Part shown: positions 1 through 8,441 of the stretch, piece after piece
Numbering within the stretch: the stretch's first letter is position 1
How the letters are laid out: every line of letters begins with the position of its first letter
From: Thorsellia kenyensis
GTDB lineage: Bacteria; Pseudomonadota; Gammaproteobacteria; Enterobacterales; Thorselliaceae
Direction: 5' to 3'
Length of the DNA stretch: 40,406 nt
Assembly (NCBI RefSeq): GCF_042432445.1
Contig: NZ_JBHLXE010000088.1
Coordinates: 1-40,406, forward strand
Program-made: the position numbers and the translations under genes
Notes under the pieces: generated by a model
What the model was told of the DNA's origin: nothing
What the model saw: only the letters and a program-made list of their open reading frames with translations
Databases searched by the model: none

Positions 1-408
1 TAGGGTAAGTAATGATAATCCCATGTCAGAATCGTTATTTAAAACCTTAAAATATAACGCATTATTGCCATTAAAACCGTTTGATAATATACAAGAAGCT
101 AGAGAATGGGTGTATCAGTTTGTTCAGTGGTATAACCATGAGCACTTACACAGCAGCAATCAATTTATTACCCCTGCTGATAAACGCGTAGGTAAGGATG
201 TGGCTAAATTACAGAAAAGACAAGAGGTAATGAACCGCAAGAAAGAAAGCCATCCTAATAGATGGGCTAAAGGGCGTATACGTGATTGGAGTCCAATAAC
301 TAAAGTGACGCTTAATGAAATGCCTAAAAAGGAAAAAACAAACGGTGTTGCTTAGTATGTAAAAATTATAAATAACTAACAACTATCTTGACAAGTTCCG
401 CCTTTAAT
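1..408 (+). mobile_element. IS3-family insertion sequence, right part only
   Basis: The left window edge cuts through an insertion sequence. Only the 3' part of its orfB-type transposase is present, followed by about 50 bases that should hold the right terminal repeat. The stretch around 381-404 (ACTATCTTGACAAGTTCCGC) is the most likely right end, but the left end is outside the window, so the inverted repeat and target duplication cannot be matched. The end coordinate is approximate. Confidence 0.4.
2..355 (+). CDS. IS3-family transposase OrfB, C-terminal fragment (cut by window edge)
   Basis: This is the C-terminal third of a DDE (rve integrase core) transposase of IS3 type. The frame is already open at base 2 and reads R-V-S-N-D-N-P before the methionine at 23. 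The methionine is therefore internal and the gene continues off the left edge. The motif S-D/N-N-P-x-S-E-S-L-F-K-T-L-K-Y surrounds the catalytic glutamate of the DDE triad. It is followed by the family's W-V-x-x-F-V-x-W-Y-N-x-x-x-x-H-S signature and a basic tail. No stop or frameshift interrupts the visible part, so the copy may be intact. The next gene, the VWA gene, is convergent. Known for the family: cut-out/paste-in via a circular intermediate. Inferred: a recent insertion, since the reading frame is not decayed. Confidence 0.9.
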   Translation, partial: RVSNDNPMSESLFKTLKYNALLPLKPFDNIQEAREWVYQFVQWYNHEHLHSSNQFITPADKRVGKDVAKLQKRQEVMNRKKESHPNRWAKGRIRDWSPITKVTLNEMPKKEKTNGVA

Positions 409-444
409 GATGGTGTGCTATAAAATTCTTAACAAGAATCCTAA

Positions 445-480
445 TTGATATCGATATTGATATTGATATTGATATTGATA
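445..480. repeat. hexamer tandem repeat (TTGATA)6
   Basis: Six consecutive hexamers, five TTGATA and one TCGATA (second copy), lie between the IS end and the 3' end of the VWA gene. It is a simple microsatellite-type repeat in non-coding DNA and could vary in copy number by slippage. No function is visible. Confidence 0.9.
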
Positions 481-541
481 GGGGGCATGTAATGCAGCAA
501 AATTTGAAAGCAACATCAAACGCCCACTGAAATTTTTAAAG

Positions 542-555
542 GCTAATTGATTAGC
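542..555 (-). terminator. weak hairpin just past the VWA gene stop
   Basis: GCTAAT and ATTAGC form an inverted repeat immediately downstream of the VWA stop codon. On the minus strand it is followed by CTTTAAAAATTT, which is only a poor U-tract. It could be a weak terminator or chance in AT-rich DNA. Confidence 0.3.
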
Positions 556-556
556 T

Positions 557-2071
557 TCATTCACATTCAATCGTTTGCATTTCTTTAGTTGCTGCTTTAA
601 TCATTGAGTTAATTTGACTTGCATTATTAGCCGTAAATACTTTCCCATTAGTGGCATTAGCTAAACAGGTCCCCGCCCCAGCACCTAGAATATCAATAAC
701 ATTAATTTTTAGTTTAGGATGAGAATTTGCAAGCGCATTGGCTATAGCACAAGGATCACCATTACATGTTTCCTTGCCATCAGAGATAACTAATATCATA
801 GATTCTTTAGAAGGATCTAATTGATGTCCTGCGTAGATCAAACCTTGTGCAAGAGCAGTTCCACCGGCCGGTGCCATATTATTTATTTTGCTTATCAATT
901 GGTTTCTCATATTGCTTGCTACAGGTTTATTGATATCAATTCGATTACAATCGAAAGCAGAAACTAAACCAATATCAACATGCTTAGGCAATTTATTTAT
1001 TACATCCACAGTTGATTTTTTGGCTACGCTCATTCTTTTAGGTTCATCTTCTATTCCCGGGACAGGGATGCCATTTTCCCATAAAGCAATTTGATCAGGC
1101 TTTGCATTCATATTTATTGACATAGAACCAGATGCATCTATTAACAAAACAATCTGTGCCTTCTCAGATTCAATTCTTTTTTTCTTAATTTTACACTGAG
1201 CAATCTCTTCCGCTTTTTTTATCTCAGCGGGAGATAATTTAGTTGTTACCTTAGGTTTATTTTCTGGCATTTTTACTTCTTTAGGTTTTTCAGACTCTTT
1301 AGGTTTCTCTGAATCTATAGGTGGCTGCGGTTCTTTTATGGGTTCAGGCTCTTGAGGTGGTTCTACTTCTTTTATCGGCTCAGGATCTGGTATGGGGGCA
1401 AGCACAAGAGGTAAATTACTTTTCACAGGAGTAGAGACTTTGCGTTTTAATTCCTCAATAGGTTTTTTTAATTCCTCTGTGGACTGTGCATTTTCAACCA
1501 AAGGCTTGTCGAAAAAAGGGAAGTGCCCATTTTTGTTCCAAAAGTCCCATAAGTAATAGCTAACAAAACCTATAATTAACAAAACGAATAGAGTAATTAA
1601 TCCAGGTAAAATACAGCCCTTGTTGAAAAAAGGGGGAGCAGGTGTAGGTGGTGGTACTATTGGTTTAATAGGGGTGATAAATTGTTCATCTAAAGTAATA
1701 ATTGGTGTGCCGTTTAAAGAATACAAAGCGTTAAGATTTGGAAACTGAACGGCACTATCTATAATACTTCTCTCTTTATCATTAGTTAAATGATTAGAAT
1801 GCTCTTTAATCGCTGAAAGAAAGTGATCGAGGGTTTGTTTTAAGTTGCTTTGTGCTTCAGGCTCAAGAGATTCAAAAGCGACAGGTTGGCCTTGAATCTC
1901 AGTATACCACTCTAATACTCCTGCTTCTGGCGATTTTGGGGTAGCGTACAGTTGAGTAATTGTCTGGCCAAAAGGGGCAAGCACAGAACGGAGTAATTCA
2001 TATTTAGCAAGTATTTCATCAACATTTCTAATATTTTCACGTCTTGCAATTCTATTCATGTGCTTGTTCAC
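557..2071 (-). CDS. membrane-anchored von Willebrand factor A domain protein
   Basis: Function unknown. About 500 residues: an N-terminal soluble region (1-150) of a kind I cannot name, one hydrophobic segment (about 153-175), and a Pro/Glu/Lys-rich linker (about 225-275) with repeated EPIKE and EKPKE motifs. A VWA domain follows (about 305-500). The metal-binding MIDAS site is complete: D312-A-S-G-S, a threonine in GGTAL near 405, and D431 in SDGKET. The VWA half holds several cysteines (374, 436, 441, 469, 503), which would suit disulfides if it faces the periplasm. The start at 2071 is GTG. An ATG four codons later (2059) is equally possible, and neither has a good ribosome site. It lies 62 bp downstream of ptrA behind a likely terminator. 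VWA domains bind partner proteins through a metal ion. No recognisable MoxR ATPase or kinase partner is nearby. Confidence 0.85.
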   Translation of the reverse strand: MNKHMNRIARRENIRNVDEILAKYELLRSVLAPFGQTITQLYATPKSPEAGVLEWYTEIQGQPVAFESLEPEAQSNLKQTLDHFLSAIKEHSNHLTNDKERSIIDSAVQFPNLNALYSLNGTPIITLDEQFITPIKPIVPPPTPAPPFFNKGCILPGLITLFVLLIIGFVSYYLWDFWNKNGHFPFFDKPLVENAQSTEELKKPIEELKRKVSTPVKSNLPLVLAPIPDPEPIKEVEPPQEPEPIKEPQPPIDSEKPKESEKPKEVKMPENKPKVTTKLSPAEIKKAEEIAQCKIKKKRIESEKAQIVLLIDASGSMSINMNAKPDQIALWENGIPVPGIEDEPKRMSVAKKSTVDVINKLPKHVDIGLVSAFDCNRIDINKPVASNMRNQLISKINNMAPAGGTALAQGLIYAGHQLDPSKESMILVISDGKETCNGDPCAIANALANSHPKLKINVIDILGAGAGTCLANATNGKVFTANNASQINSMIKAATKEMQTIECE

Positions 2072-2088
2072 TCTTTTGCTTATATATT

Positions 2089-2114
2089 AAAAAATAAGTG
2101 TAATTAAACACTTA
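2089..2114 (-). terminator. intrinsic terminator downstream of ptrA
   Basis: On the minus strand TAAGTGT and ACACTTA form a 7-bp stem with a 6-base loop, directly followed by six T residues (A-run at 2089-2094 on plus). It lies 20 bases past the ptrA stop and only about 18 bases before the VWA start. It could therefore end ptrA transcription or act as a leader hairpin for the VWA gene. The stem is AT-rich. Confidence 0.5.
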
Positions 2115-2133
2115 ATTTTAGACTTTCTCAATC

Positions 2134-5100
2134 TTATTTTTCATTATTTGCGTCTGAGTGATCTGCGCTAGAGAGGGTGTTTATCTCAAGCAACCAGTGC
2201 TGAAGTTCACTCGCCGTTTTAAATAAGTTAGTGTTTTTATCTTTTGAGAAGCGACTCTCTTTTTGTTCAGTACCACTGACTTCAGAAATTAATGAGAGAC
2301 GATCTTGTTCAAGCACTAAAGTGTTGTAATAATTGATTAATTCTTCCTTATTTGTATTTTTAAGTGCATTAATCAGTTCTTGACGACGATTGAATTCAGC
2401 ATTCATTTTATGAAAATCCGTTAAAAATCGCGACGCTTCCTCTGATAGGGTTTGCTCAGGTTCTAGCAATTGACTTAATAATCCAGATTTATATTGTTCA
2501 AAGTCATTATCGCTAAGCGCTTTAAGTTTTTCTTGTGCTTCATGATAAAAGGCATCAAAATAAGTTTTAAGTTCTGCTGGCTGTTTTATGTTGCTCTGCA
2601 ATAAAAATCCTAACCCAAATTGCTCACCTACAGGCATCGACAAAGTAAAAAGCGCATAACCCAATTGTTCTTGACTTCTTAATTTATCGTAAAACCATGG
2701 CTGAATTATCTCGTTCAAGAGACGAGTTTTCGCCTCGTCTTTAAATAATTGCTTATCCGCCTCTTGCGATATGTTTAGCTGATGAAGGGGGACGAATAAA
2801 CTGAATATTGCAGAATCGGTAGTTGTTCCCTTGCGAGTTATTTGCGCTTGAGCAGGATGACTTATTTTTAGTTTGGGATAAATAAATGGATCAAAAGCAG
2901 AAGTGTCTTTATGAATAAGCTGAGGGCTAGCTGATGCTAATTCATTGATAAAATCTGCAATTTGTTTATTTGTCAAGTTTCCTACTGAGAGGATCTCTAA
3001 TCCTTTGTTAGAAAATAATTGATCCTTGAACTCAACCACTTCACTTAAGGAAATATCTTCCAGTGCTTGGCGTCTATCGTCTCTTTCAAAGTAAGGTAAT
3101 TGGGAAACAACTTGAATCGGCTGAATGGCTAGTTCATAAGGTTTGACGTTATCTGCTTGGTCTAATTTTTCCTTATACCACAATTTTGCTTGTGCGAGTT
3201 CTTGTTCACTGATATTGAATTGCGCATATTGGTTTATCAATTCAGCGAGTAACTCTAACAAATGCTGGGTGTAGCCGTTCGCATTAATCGTTAAGCCTGC
3301 ATTATCATAGCTTGAAAAAGAGATGCCAGCGATATCTGCCTTGAATCTAAGTTCATTTAAACGTAAGACAGCGATATAATCAACAAGGGCTGAAAGGATC
3401 TGTTGTTTTTTTTGTTCATTTAACGCTTCAGGTACATCTTGGGCTGCCGTTCTTAATTTTAACGTGACATCAGCTTGTGGTTGGTTAATAAAAGAGAGAC
3501 TAGGCATTGAATAAACGGTAATAGCTAAATTTTTAAGCGCTTCGTTTTTGGCTAGTTGAGCAATTTCTAGGCTATTTATTTTAGCCGGTATAGAGATACT
3601 GTCATCGGCCTGATGAACTAAAGAAAAGTCATCCGCAAGAAAAGGATTTAACTGTGGCAGTGACAGAGTCCAATTTTTTTTACGCTCGTCTAGACTGTTT
3701 TTGTCTTCAGGGCTTATCTTCGCTATTTTATAGGGAGCATCAACGAAATAGGCCACTTTATCGGTTTTTTCATCAGGAGACATTATCCAGATTCTGGCAT
3801 TGTCAAGTGTGAATTGATTGAGTCTATTTTTTATTGCTTCTGGATTCATTTCTGAAATAGCATGATCAACATCAAGCACATTTTCTAATGGATAAAGTAG
3901 CATATTATCCGCTAAGTCAGAAACATAATCTAAATCGCGAGTCAGGGTAGGAAATTCATAATCTATATTAAGTACGCGTTTTATTTCATCAAAATAACTC
4001 GTTTGTATGCCTTTTTCTTTGATTAAATCGATGTATTTAAAAACTGCTGCAATCACATCCTCTTTATTTTCGTAGCCTTTATCAGTCAATTCAATGGAGA
4101 TATTAAAGGTTCCTGCATTTCTAAATTGAGGCAAATAGGCACCAGCGCTTAGCGTATTAATTAAACCTCTGTTTTTTAGTTCTGAGGATAAGGTCCCTTT
4201 ATCTGAATTACTTAGTAGATAAGAAATATATGTTTCATTTTTTTCTAAGAAACGTCTGCTTTGAGGATCGATTTGGGTATCTGTTAAGATAAATTCAATA
4301 TTTAACCTTTTTTGAGGTTGAACGGGAACATAGTGAATAAAAACACCCCTGTCTTCATCTCTAACGACAGGTATATTGAGCTCAGGAGAATTTTTATTAT
4401 GATTCGGTATCCGCCCAAAGGTATTCACTGCTAATGTTTTGAGTGCTTCAATATCTCTAGGGCTATAGATGACGCCTACCATATAGTTTGCCGAGTAGTT
4501 CTCTTGATAAAAGCGTGTTAGTTCTTCTTGTAGTTTACTCTCTGGTTTATCACTTAATGTTTCAAGATTGCCACCAAAAAATTGTGATACAGGATGAGCA
4601 GGATTCAATGTTTCAGAACCGATTTGTGCTATTCTCATCCCATCACGAGCTCTTGCTAATGTAAGTTCTGAATTAACTGCATTTCTCTCTTTGTCTGCAT
4701 TTATCGGATCTAAAAGAGGCGCAGCAATCGCATCAGCTAATCTGTCTAACCCTTCTTCAAATCCACTGTCGTCTATTTCAAAAAAATAATTGGTACGGAA
4801 TGCGGCTGTACTTGCATTATGCATCCCACCAAATTTTTTTAAGAATTCACTGAAGCCGCTGGGTTCAGGGTATTTTTCGGATCCCATCAGTACCATGTGT
4901 TCAAGGTAGTGTGCTAAGCCCTGTTGAGATGAGGGATCGTCTAATGAGCCTATGGGTAAGGCAAGAACTCCCATGGAACGAGTGGCTTTAGGATCTGAAA
5001 CTAACAGAACGGTCATTTGATTACTGAGTTTTATTGGTTGGTAAATTCTATTATCTGCTGGGCTTTTATTTATTTTTATATTTAAGATCTCAAGGGCGCT

Positions 5101-5244
5101 GCTTGAATCATCATGGGCAGAATTGCTTGCTTCGCTGGCTTTTGCTTGACTAATTAAGGAGATATTGCTAGACAAGAAGCTTGTAATCAGAGTGCCTGTA
5201 ATAACTGTGGTTAATATACGTTTTTTAAAATAAGATTTTTTCAT
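2134..5244 (-). CDS. ptrA: pitrilysin (protease III), periplasmic M16 zinc metalloprotease
   Basis: A secreted oligopeptide-degrading protease of the insulinase family. It starts with a signal peptide (basic MKKSYFKKR, a hydrophobic stretch, then AKA near residue 36), which indicates periplasmic location. The inverted zinc motif HYLEH is at 112-116, with the third ligand E193. E186 lies 7 residues earlier, the same spacing as H88/H92/E162/E169 in the E. coli enzyme. Four M16 repeats fit the 1036-residue length, about 70 longer than E. coli Ptr (962). In E. coli and many relatives ptrA sits between recC and recB. Here it stands alone between folE and the VWA gene. The start ATG at 5244 has AAGGAA upstream. 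Confidence 0.95.
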   Translation of the reverse strand: MKKSYFKKRILTTVITGTLITSFLSSNISLISQAKASEASNSAHDDSSSALEILNIKINKSPADNRIYQPIKLSNQMTVLLVSDPKATRSMGVLALPIGSLDDPSSQQGLAHYLEHMVLMGSEKYPEPSGFSEFLKKFGGMHNASTAAFRTNYFFEIDDSGFEEGLDRLADAIAAPLLDPINADKERNAVNSELTLARARDGMRIAQIGSETLNPAHPVSQFFGGNLETLSDKPESKLQEELTRFYQENYSANYMVGVIYSPRDIEALKTLAVNTFGRIPNHNKNSPELNIPVVRDEDRGVFIHYVPVQPQKRLNIEFILTDTQIDPQSRRFLEKNETYISYLLSNSDKGTLSSELKNRGLINTLSAGAYLPQFRNAGTFNISIELTDKGYENKEDVIAAVFKYIDLIKEKGIQTSYFDEIKRVLNIDYEFPTLTRDLDYVSDLADNMLLYPLENVLDVDHAISEMNPEAIKNRLNQFTLDNARIWIMSPDEKTDKVAYFVDAPYKIAKISPEDKNSLDERKKNWTLSLPQLNPFLADDFSLVHQADDSISIPAKINSLEIAQLAKNEALKNLAITVYSMPSLSFINQPQADVTLKLRTAAQDVPEALNEQKKQQILSALVDYIAVLRLNELRFKADIAGISFSSYDNAGLTINANGYTQHLLELLAELINQYAQFNISEQELAQAKLWYKEKLDQADNVKPYELAIQPIQVVSQLPYFERDDRRQALEDISLSEVVEFKDQLFSNKGLEILSVGNLTNKQIADFINELASASPQLIHKDTSAFDPFIYPKLKISHPAQAQITRKGTTTDSAIFSLFVPLHQLNISQEADKQLFKDEAKTRLLNEIIQPWFYDKLRSQEQLGYALFTLSMPVGEQFGLGFLLQSNIKQPAELKTYFDAFYHEAQEKLKALSDNDFEQYKSGLLSQLLEPEQTLSEEASRFLTDFHKMNAEFNRRQELINALKNTNKEELINYYNTLVLEQDRLSLISEVSGTEQKESRFSKDKNTNLFKTASELQHWLLEINTLSSADHSDANNEK

Positions 5245-5400
5245 ATTTTTTCCTTAATTAAATTTCATCCGTGGTTAATTAAAAAAGAGAGCAAAACAGA
5301 TAAAAAACATAATAAAAACAGACTGATTGTTTTATGCTTTGTGGTAACTATATGCTCGCAAACAGTGTAAATAAATCGAATGCTAGTAAGACGTAATTTT

Positions 5401-6075
5401 TTATTTCACTCTGACTAACAAGCTTAGGAACTCTTGGCGAGTGGTTGGATTGGTTTTAAAAATCCCGCCTAAAGCCGTCGTTGTCGTGACACTTGTTGCA
5501 TCTTTTATGCCTCTTGCTTTAACGCAATAGTGAACAGCATCAATAGAGACTGCCACATTTTTTGTGCCTAAAAGTGTTTGTAATGCGATTAGAATTTGCT
5601 GAGTTAATCTTTCTTGTACTTGAGGGCGTTGCGAGAAGAATTGCACTATCCTGTTTATTTTAGAAAGACCGATGACTTTTTCCTTAGGGATATAAGAGAT
5701 AGTGGCTTTACCGTCAATAGTCACAAAGTGATGTTCACATGTGCTGGTCATGGTGATATCTCTTACCGTGACCATTTCATCGACATTCATTTTATTATCT
5801 ATGACGGTAATTTTAGGGAAATTACTGTAATCTAGTCCCGAAAAAATCTCATCGACATACATTTTTGCTATTCTTTTTGGGGTTTCAGTTAAACTGTCAT
5901 CCATCAAATCAAGCCCTAATACTTTCATAATTTCTTGCATATGGGCTTCAATTTTTTTTCGGCGGGAGGCGTTGTCCAGCATAGGTTCAATCAATGGCGT
6001 TTCAAGTCCTTGAGCCATTAGAGCATCTTTTACTGCGATCGCTTCACGTGTTAAAGAGTTCATTTTATTTGTCAT
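5401..6075 (-). CDS. folE: GTP cyclohydrolase I
   Basis: Converts GTP to 7,8-dihydroneopterin triphosphate and formate, the first step of tetrahydrofolate synthesis. The protein has 224 residues against 222 in E. coli. Zinc ligands are in place: C113 in the CEHHF motif and C184 in HYCVKARG, with H115/H116 in the active site. The helical N-terminus is followed by the T-fold domain, including the conserved segment VIGLSKINRIVQFFSQRPQ. The ATG at 6075 is used; a second methionine lies four codons on. It is 55 bp downstream of the yeeZ-like gene and may share its transcript. The 156-bp gap to ptrA suggests ptrA has its own promoter. Confidence 0.97.
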   Translation of the reverse strand: MTNKMNSLTREAIAVKDALMAQGLETPLIEPMLDNASRRKKIEAHMQEIMKVLGLDLMDDSLTETPKRIAKMYVDEIFSGLDYSNFPKITVIDNKMNVDEMVTVRDITMTSTCEHHFVTIDGKATISYIPKEKVIGLSKINRIVQFFSQRPQVQERLTQQILIALQTLLGTKNVAVSIDAVHYCVKARGIKDATSVTTTTALGGIFKTNPTTRQEFLSLLVRVK

Positions 6076-6130
6076 AGATAGGTTACCTGATGCTAAGATT
6101 TATTATGCTTACATAGCCAATATAGAGAAA

Positions 6131-7066
6131 TTAATATAAAGAGTCATTATATGTGAAATTTAAAGGGTTAGGGTGACTATACCTAAAATTTATATCCCGT
6201 GTAATTGCTAAACCATCTATTACCCTTTGGTCGAACTTAAAGGGGTGATTAGAACAAGAATAGTTACTTTGTTTGAATATAGGTGCTGGTAACCCTAATA
6301 GCTCCGATGTCAGTTGGTAAAAAGCATTTCTTGATGGGTGTATCGGTGCACATAGATTATATATGGGCATTAACTTGCGATTGCAAGGGGAGAATGGATG
6401 AATTAATTTATCATTTATTATTGAGTCTATCGCATTGATGACATCCTCACCATGGACAAAGTTAACTAATGAGGTTCCCTCAAGTTGCAATGCAGCCTCC
6501 GGCTTTTGAAAGAAACGGCCAGGATGTCTGTTTGCACCAGCTAAGCCTGCAAGCCTGAGTATGGTGATGTTATCTTGTAAACTTTCAATCAAATACTGTT
6601 CTAACTCAACAAGTACCTTACCGGGTAGAGAAGATGGATTACAACTACTTGCTTCATCATAAACGCCGGGTGAATCGCCATAGACTGAGGTTGAACTGGT
6701 GAATATTGTGTGCTTGACTTTAAAGTTTTTAGCGATTGTGATTAGTTGTTTAACGCTAGCACTGTAATGTTCTAAAATAGCAGGGTTTCTAGATGCAGGA
6801 AGCGTGATGATTAAACAATCTGTTTCTTGAAATAGCCCTTGAATTGAAAGTAAAAGAGGATCGGGTAGACGTTTTTTTTCGTTTAAAAGGGCTTCATATT
6901 CATTTTCACTTATCGGTAAAGTCAAAGGATAACAGCCAACTGAATTTTCTTTTGGGGGCTGATAGTCTAAAAGACTTCTTTTAGAGCCAACTACTTGATG
7001 CTTAGAAGAGAGTCTATGAGCAAGCGGCATACCTAACCAACCGAGTCCAACAATGGCTATTTTCAT
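6131..7066 (-). CDS. yeeZ: YeeZ-like NAD(P)-dependent epimerase/reductase (extended SDR)
   Basis: A Rossmann-fold protein of the extended SDR group whose substrate is not known. The N-terminus MKIAIVGLGWLGMPLA is the dinucleotide-binding loop and matches E. coli YeeZ almost residue for residue. Further matches are ITLPASR, the TSSTSVYGDSPG segment holding the S/Y active-site residues, RLAGLAGANRHPGRFF and YNLCAPIHPSRNAFY. The length is 311 against 274 in E. coli. The extra residues are mainly near 40-75 and at the C-terminus (about 270-290). The start ATG has AGGAGA close upstream. It is divergent from dapD across 337 bp. Family assignment is firm; the biochemical role is not established. Confidence 0.88.
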   Translation of the reverse strand: MKIAIVGLGWLGMPLAHRLSSKHQVVGSKRSLLDYQPPKENSVGCYPLTLPISENEYEALLNEKKRLPDPLLLSIQGLFQETDCLIITLPASRNPAILEHYSASVKQLITIAKNFKVKHTIFTSSTSVYGDSPGVYDEASSCNPSSLPGKVLVELEQYLIESLQDNITILRLAGLAGANRHPGRFFQKPEAALQLEGTSLVNFVHGEDVINAIDSIINDKLIHPFSPCNRKLMPIYNLCAPIHPSRNAFYQLTSELLGLPAPIFKQSNYSCSNHPFKFDQRVIDGLAITRDINFRYSHPNPLNFTYNDSLY

Positions 7067-7403
7067 CTCTTCTCCTAAGTGATTTTCAATGATTACCTTA
7101 TTATAATTTAATTTCCCCCACTGAACAGGGGATAGTTTAATTCTATTTTAAAGCGAATACAGTTGATCATTTTTATTCTGTCATCAGGACAGTGAAACGA
7201 TAATAACAATTATGATTGTAACTTACTTTACCTCTTAACGGGCAAAAAAGTCGTAAGCATGCGTAAAAAAACATACCTTTACTATAAAAAAAGTTATTAT
7301 AATAAAGTCAATCTTCAGATATTATTATTATTGGGGATATTTACTTTTTCAACGCGCTACTAGCTTTTGCGTTTACTCAATTTTTTAAATAAGGAACCTT
7401 GCC
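7067..7403. promoter_or_regulatory. divergent yeeZ / dapD intergenic region
   Basis: No gene is seen in these 337 bases. They must carry the outward promoters of yeeZ (minus) and dapD (plus). A perfect TATAAT at 7298-7303 is the best -10 candidate for dapD, but no good -35 box lies at the right distance. A small hairpin CTGTC/GACAG is at 7178-7192. I see no lysine riboswitch. Confidence 0.4.
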
Positions 7404-8237
7404 ATGACAAATCAATCCATGCAGCAGATTATTGAAAGTGCGTTTGAAAAACGCTTAGAGATTACCCCGAAAACAGTAGATGAAATGACTAAATCGACCA
7501 TTTTCGCAGTCGTTGATAAATTAGATTCCGGTGAATTACGTGTAGCTGAAAAAATAAATGGTCAATGGGTAACTCACGAATGGTTAAAAAAGGCAGTGTT
7601 ACTTTCATTTAGAGTTCAAGATAATCAAGTTTTGCCAGGTTCTGAGACTCAATACTTTGACAAAGTCCCTCTAAAATATAGCCAAACAACTCCTCTTGAA
7701 TTTATAGAGCAAGGTGTTCGTGTTGTTCCTCCAGCTACGGTAAGAAAGGGCGCATTTGTTGCTAAAAATAGTGTCTTAATGCCATCTTATGTAAATATTG
7801 GCGCCTATGTTGATGAGGGTACTATGGTAGATACCTGGGCAACCGTAGGATCTTGTGCACAAATTGGTAAAAATGTGCATTTATCTGGCGGTGTGGGTAT
7901 AGGAGGGGTGCTAGAACCTCTTCAGGCCTCTCCTACTATTATCGAAGATAACTGCTTTATCGGTGCTCGTTCCGAAATAGTAGAAGGCGTCATTGTGGAA
8001 GAAGGTTCTGTGATTTCAATGGGCGTATACATAGGTCAAAGTACAAAAATCTATAACAGAATGACTGGAGAAATAACTTATGGAAGAATTCCTGCGGGCT
8101 CGGTCGTTGTGTCAGGTAATCTACCAAGTAAAGAGGGTAACTATAGCTTGTATTGCGCAGTTATTGTTAAGATTGTTGATGAAAAAACCCGAGGTAAAGT
8201 CGGCATTAATGAGCTTCTTCGAGTTCTAGATGATTAA
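7404..8237 (+). CDS. dapD: 2,3,4,5-tetrahydropyridine-2,6-dicarboxylate N-succinyltransferase
   Basis: Transfers succinyl from succinyl-CoA to tetrahydrodipicolinate in the succinylase branch of the lysine/meso-diaminopimelate pathway, so it feeds peptidoglycan synthesis. The protein has 277 residues (E. coli 274). An alpha-helical N-terminal domain (1-100) leads into a left-handed beta helix built of hexapeptide repeats (about 105-250, seen as repeated V/I-x-x-G-A/S-x-V turns). The segment GVGIGGVLEPLQASPTIIED is the family's acyl-CoA/substrate region. AAGGA at 7391-7395 places the start at 7404. It is monocistronic here and convergent with uvrB. Confidence 0.97.
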   Translation: MTNQSMQQIIESAFEKRLEITPKTVDEMTKSTIFAVVDKLDSGELRVAEKINGQWVTHEWLKKAVLLSFRVQDNQVLPGSETQYFDKVPLKYSQTTPLEFIEQGVRVVPPATVRKGAFVAKNSVLMPSYVNIGAYVDEGTMVDTWATVGSCAQIGKNVHLSGGVGIGGVLEPLQASPTIIEDNCFIGARSEIVEGVIVEEGSVISMGVYIGQSTKIYNRMTGEITYGRIPAGSVVVSGNLPSKEGNYSLYCAVIVKIVDEKTRGKVGINELLRVLDD

Positions 8238-8266
8238 TTTTTGAGAGACACTTCAACTCTTTTAGT

Positions 8267-8302
8267 AACGTAATACGCTAGTATTTTTTTAGGTATTACG
8301 TT
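8267..8302. terminator. 10-bp inverted repeat between convergent dapD and uvrB
   Basis: AACGTAATAC (8267-8276) and GTATTACGTT (8293-8302) pair perfectly across 16 bases. Inside them a smaller hairpin AATAC-GCTA-GTATT is followed by a T-run, which would suit termination of dapD. The two structures are mutually exclusive. Two further inverted repeats follow before uvrB: AGCAG/CTGCT at 8345-8359 and GCAAATA/TATTTGC at 8365-8394. Confidence 0.45.
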
Positions 8303-8441
8303 GATTAACGCAAACTGTGCATAAGATTGCATATAAGAAGGTTGAGCAGATAGGCTGCTTTTAGGCAAATAATCATTCAGTTGTTGCTATTTGCAAACCC
8401 CCTTACTTTTGCCAGTATCATGTAGTCAATAACAATTTATC

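Noticed and set aside
445..480. CRISPR-like repeat
   Set aside because: The units are directly adjacent hexamers without spacers; it is a simple microsatellite.
7067..7403. Lysine riboswitch upstream of dapD
   Set aside because: None of the expected conserved stems or purine-rich core is visible, and dapD is not a usual target.
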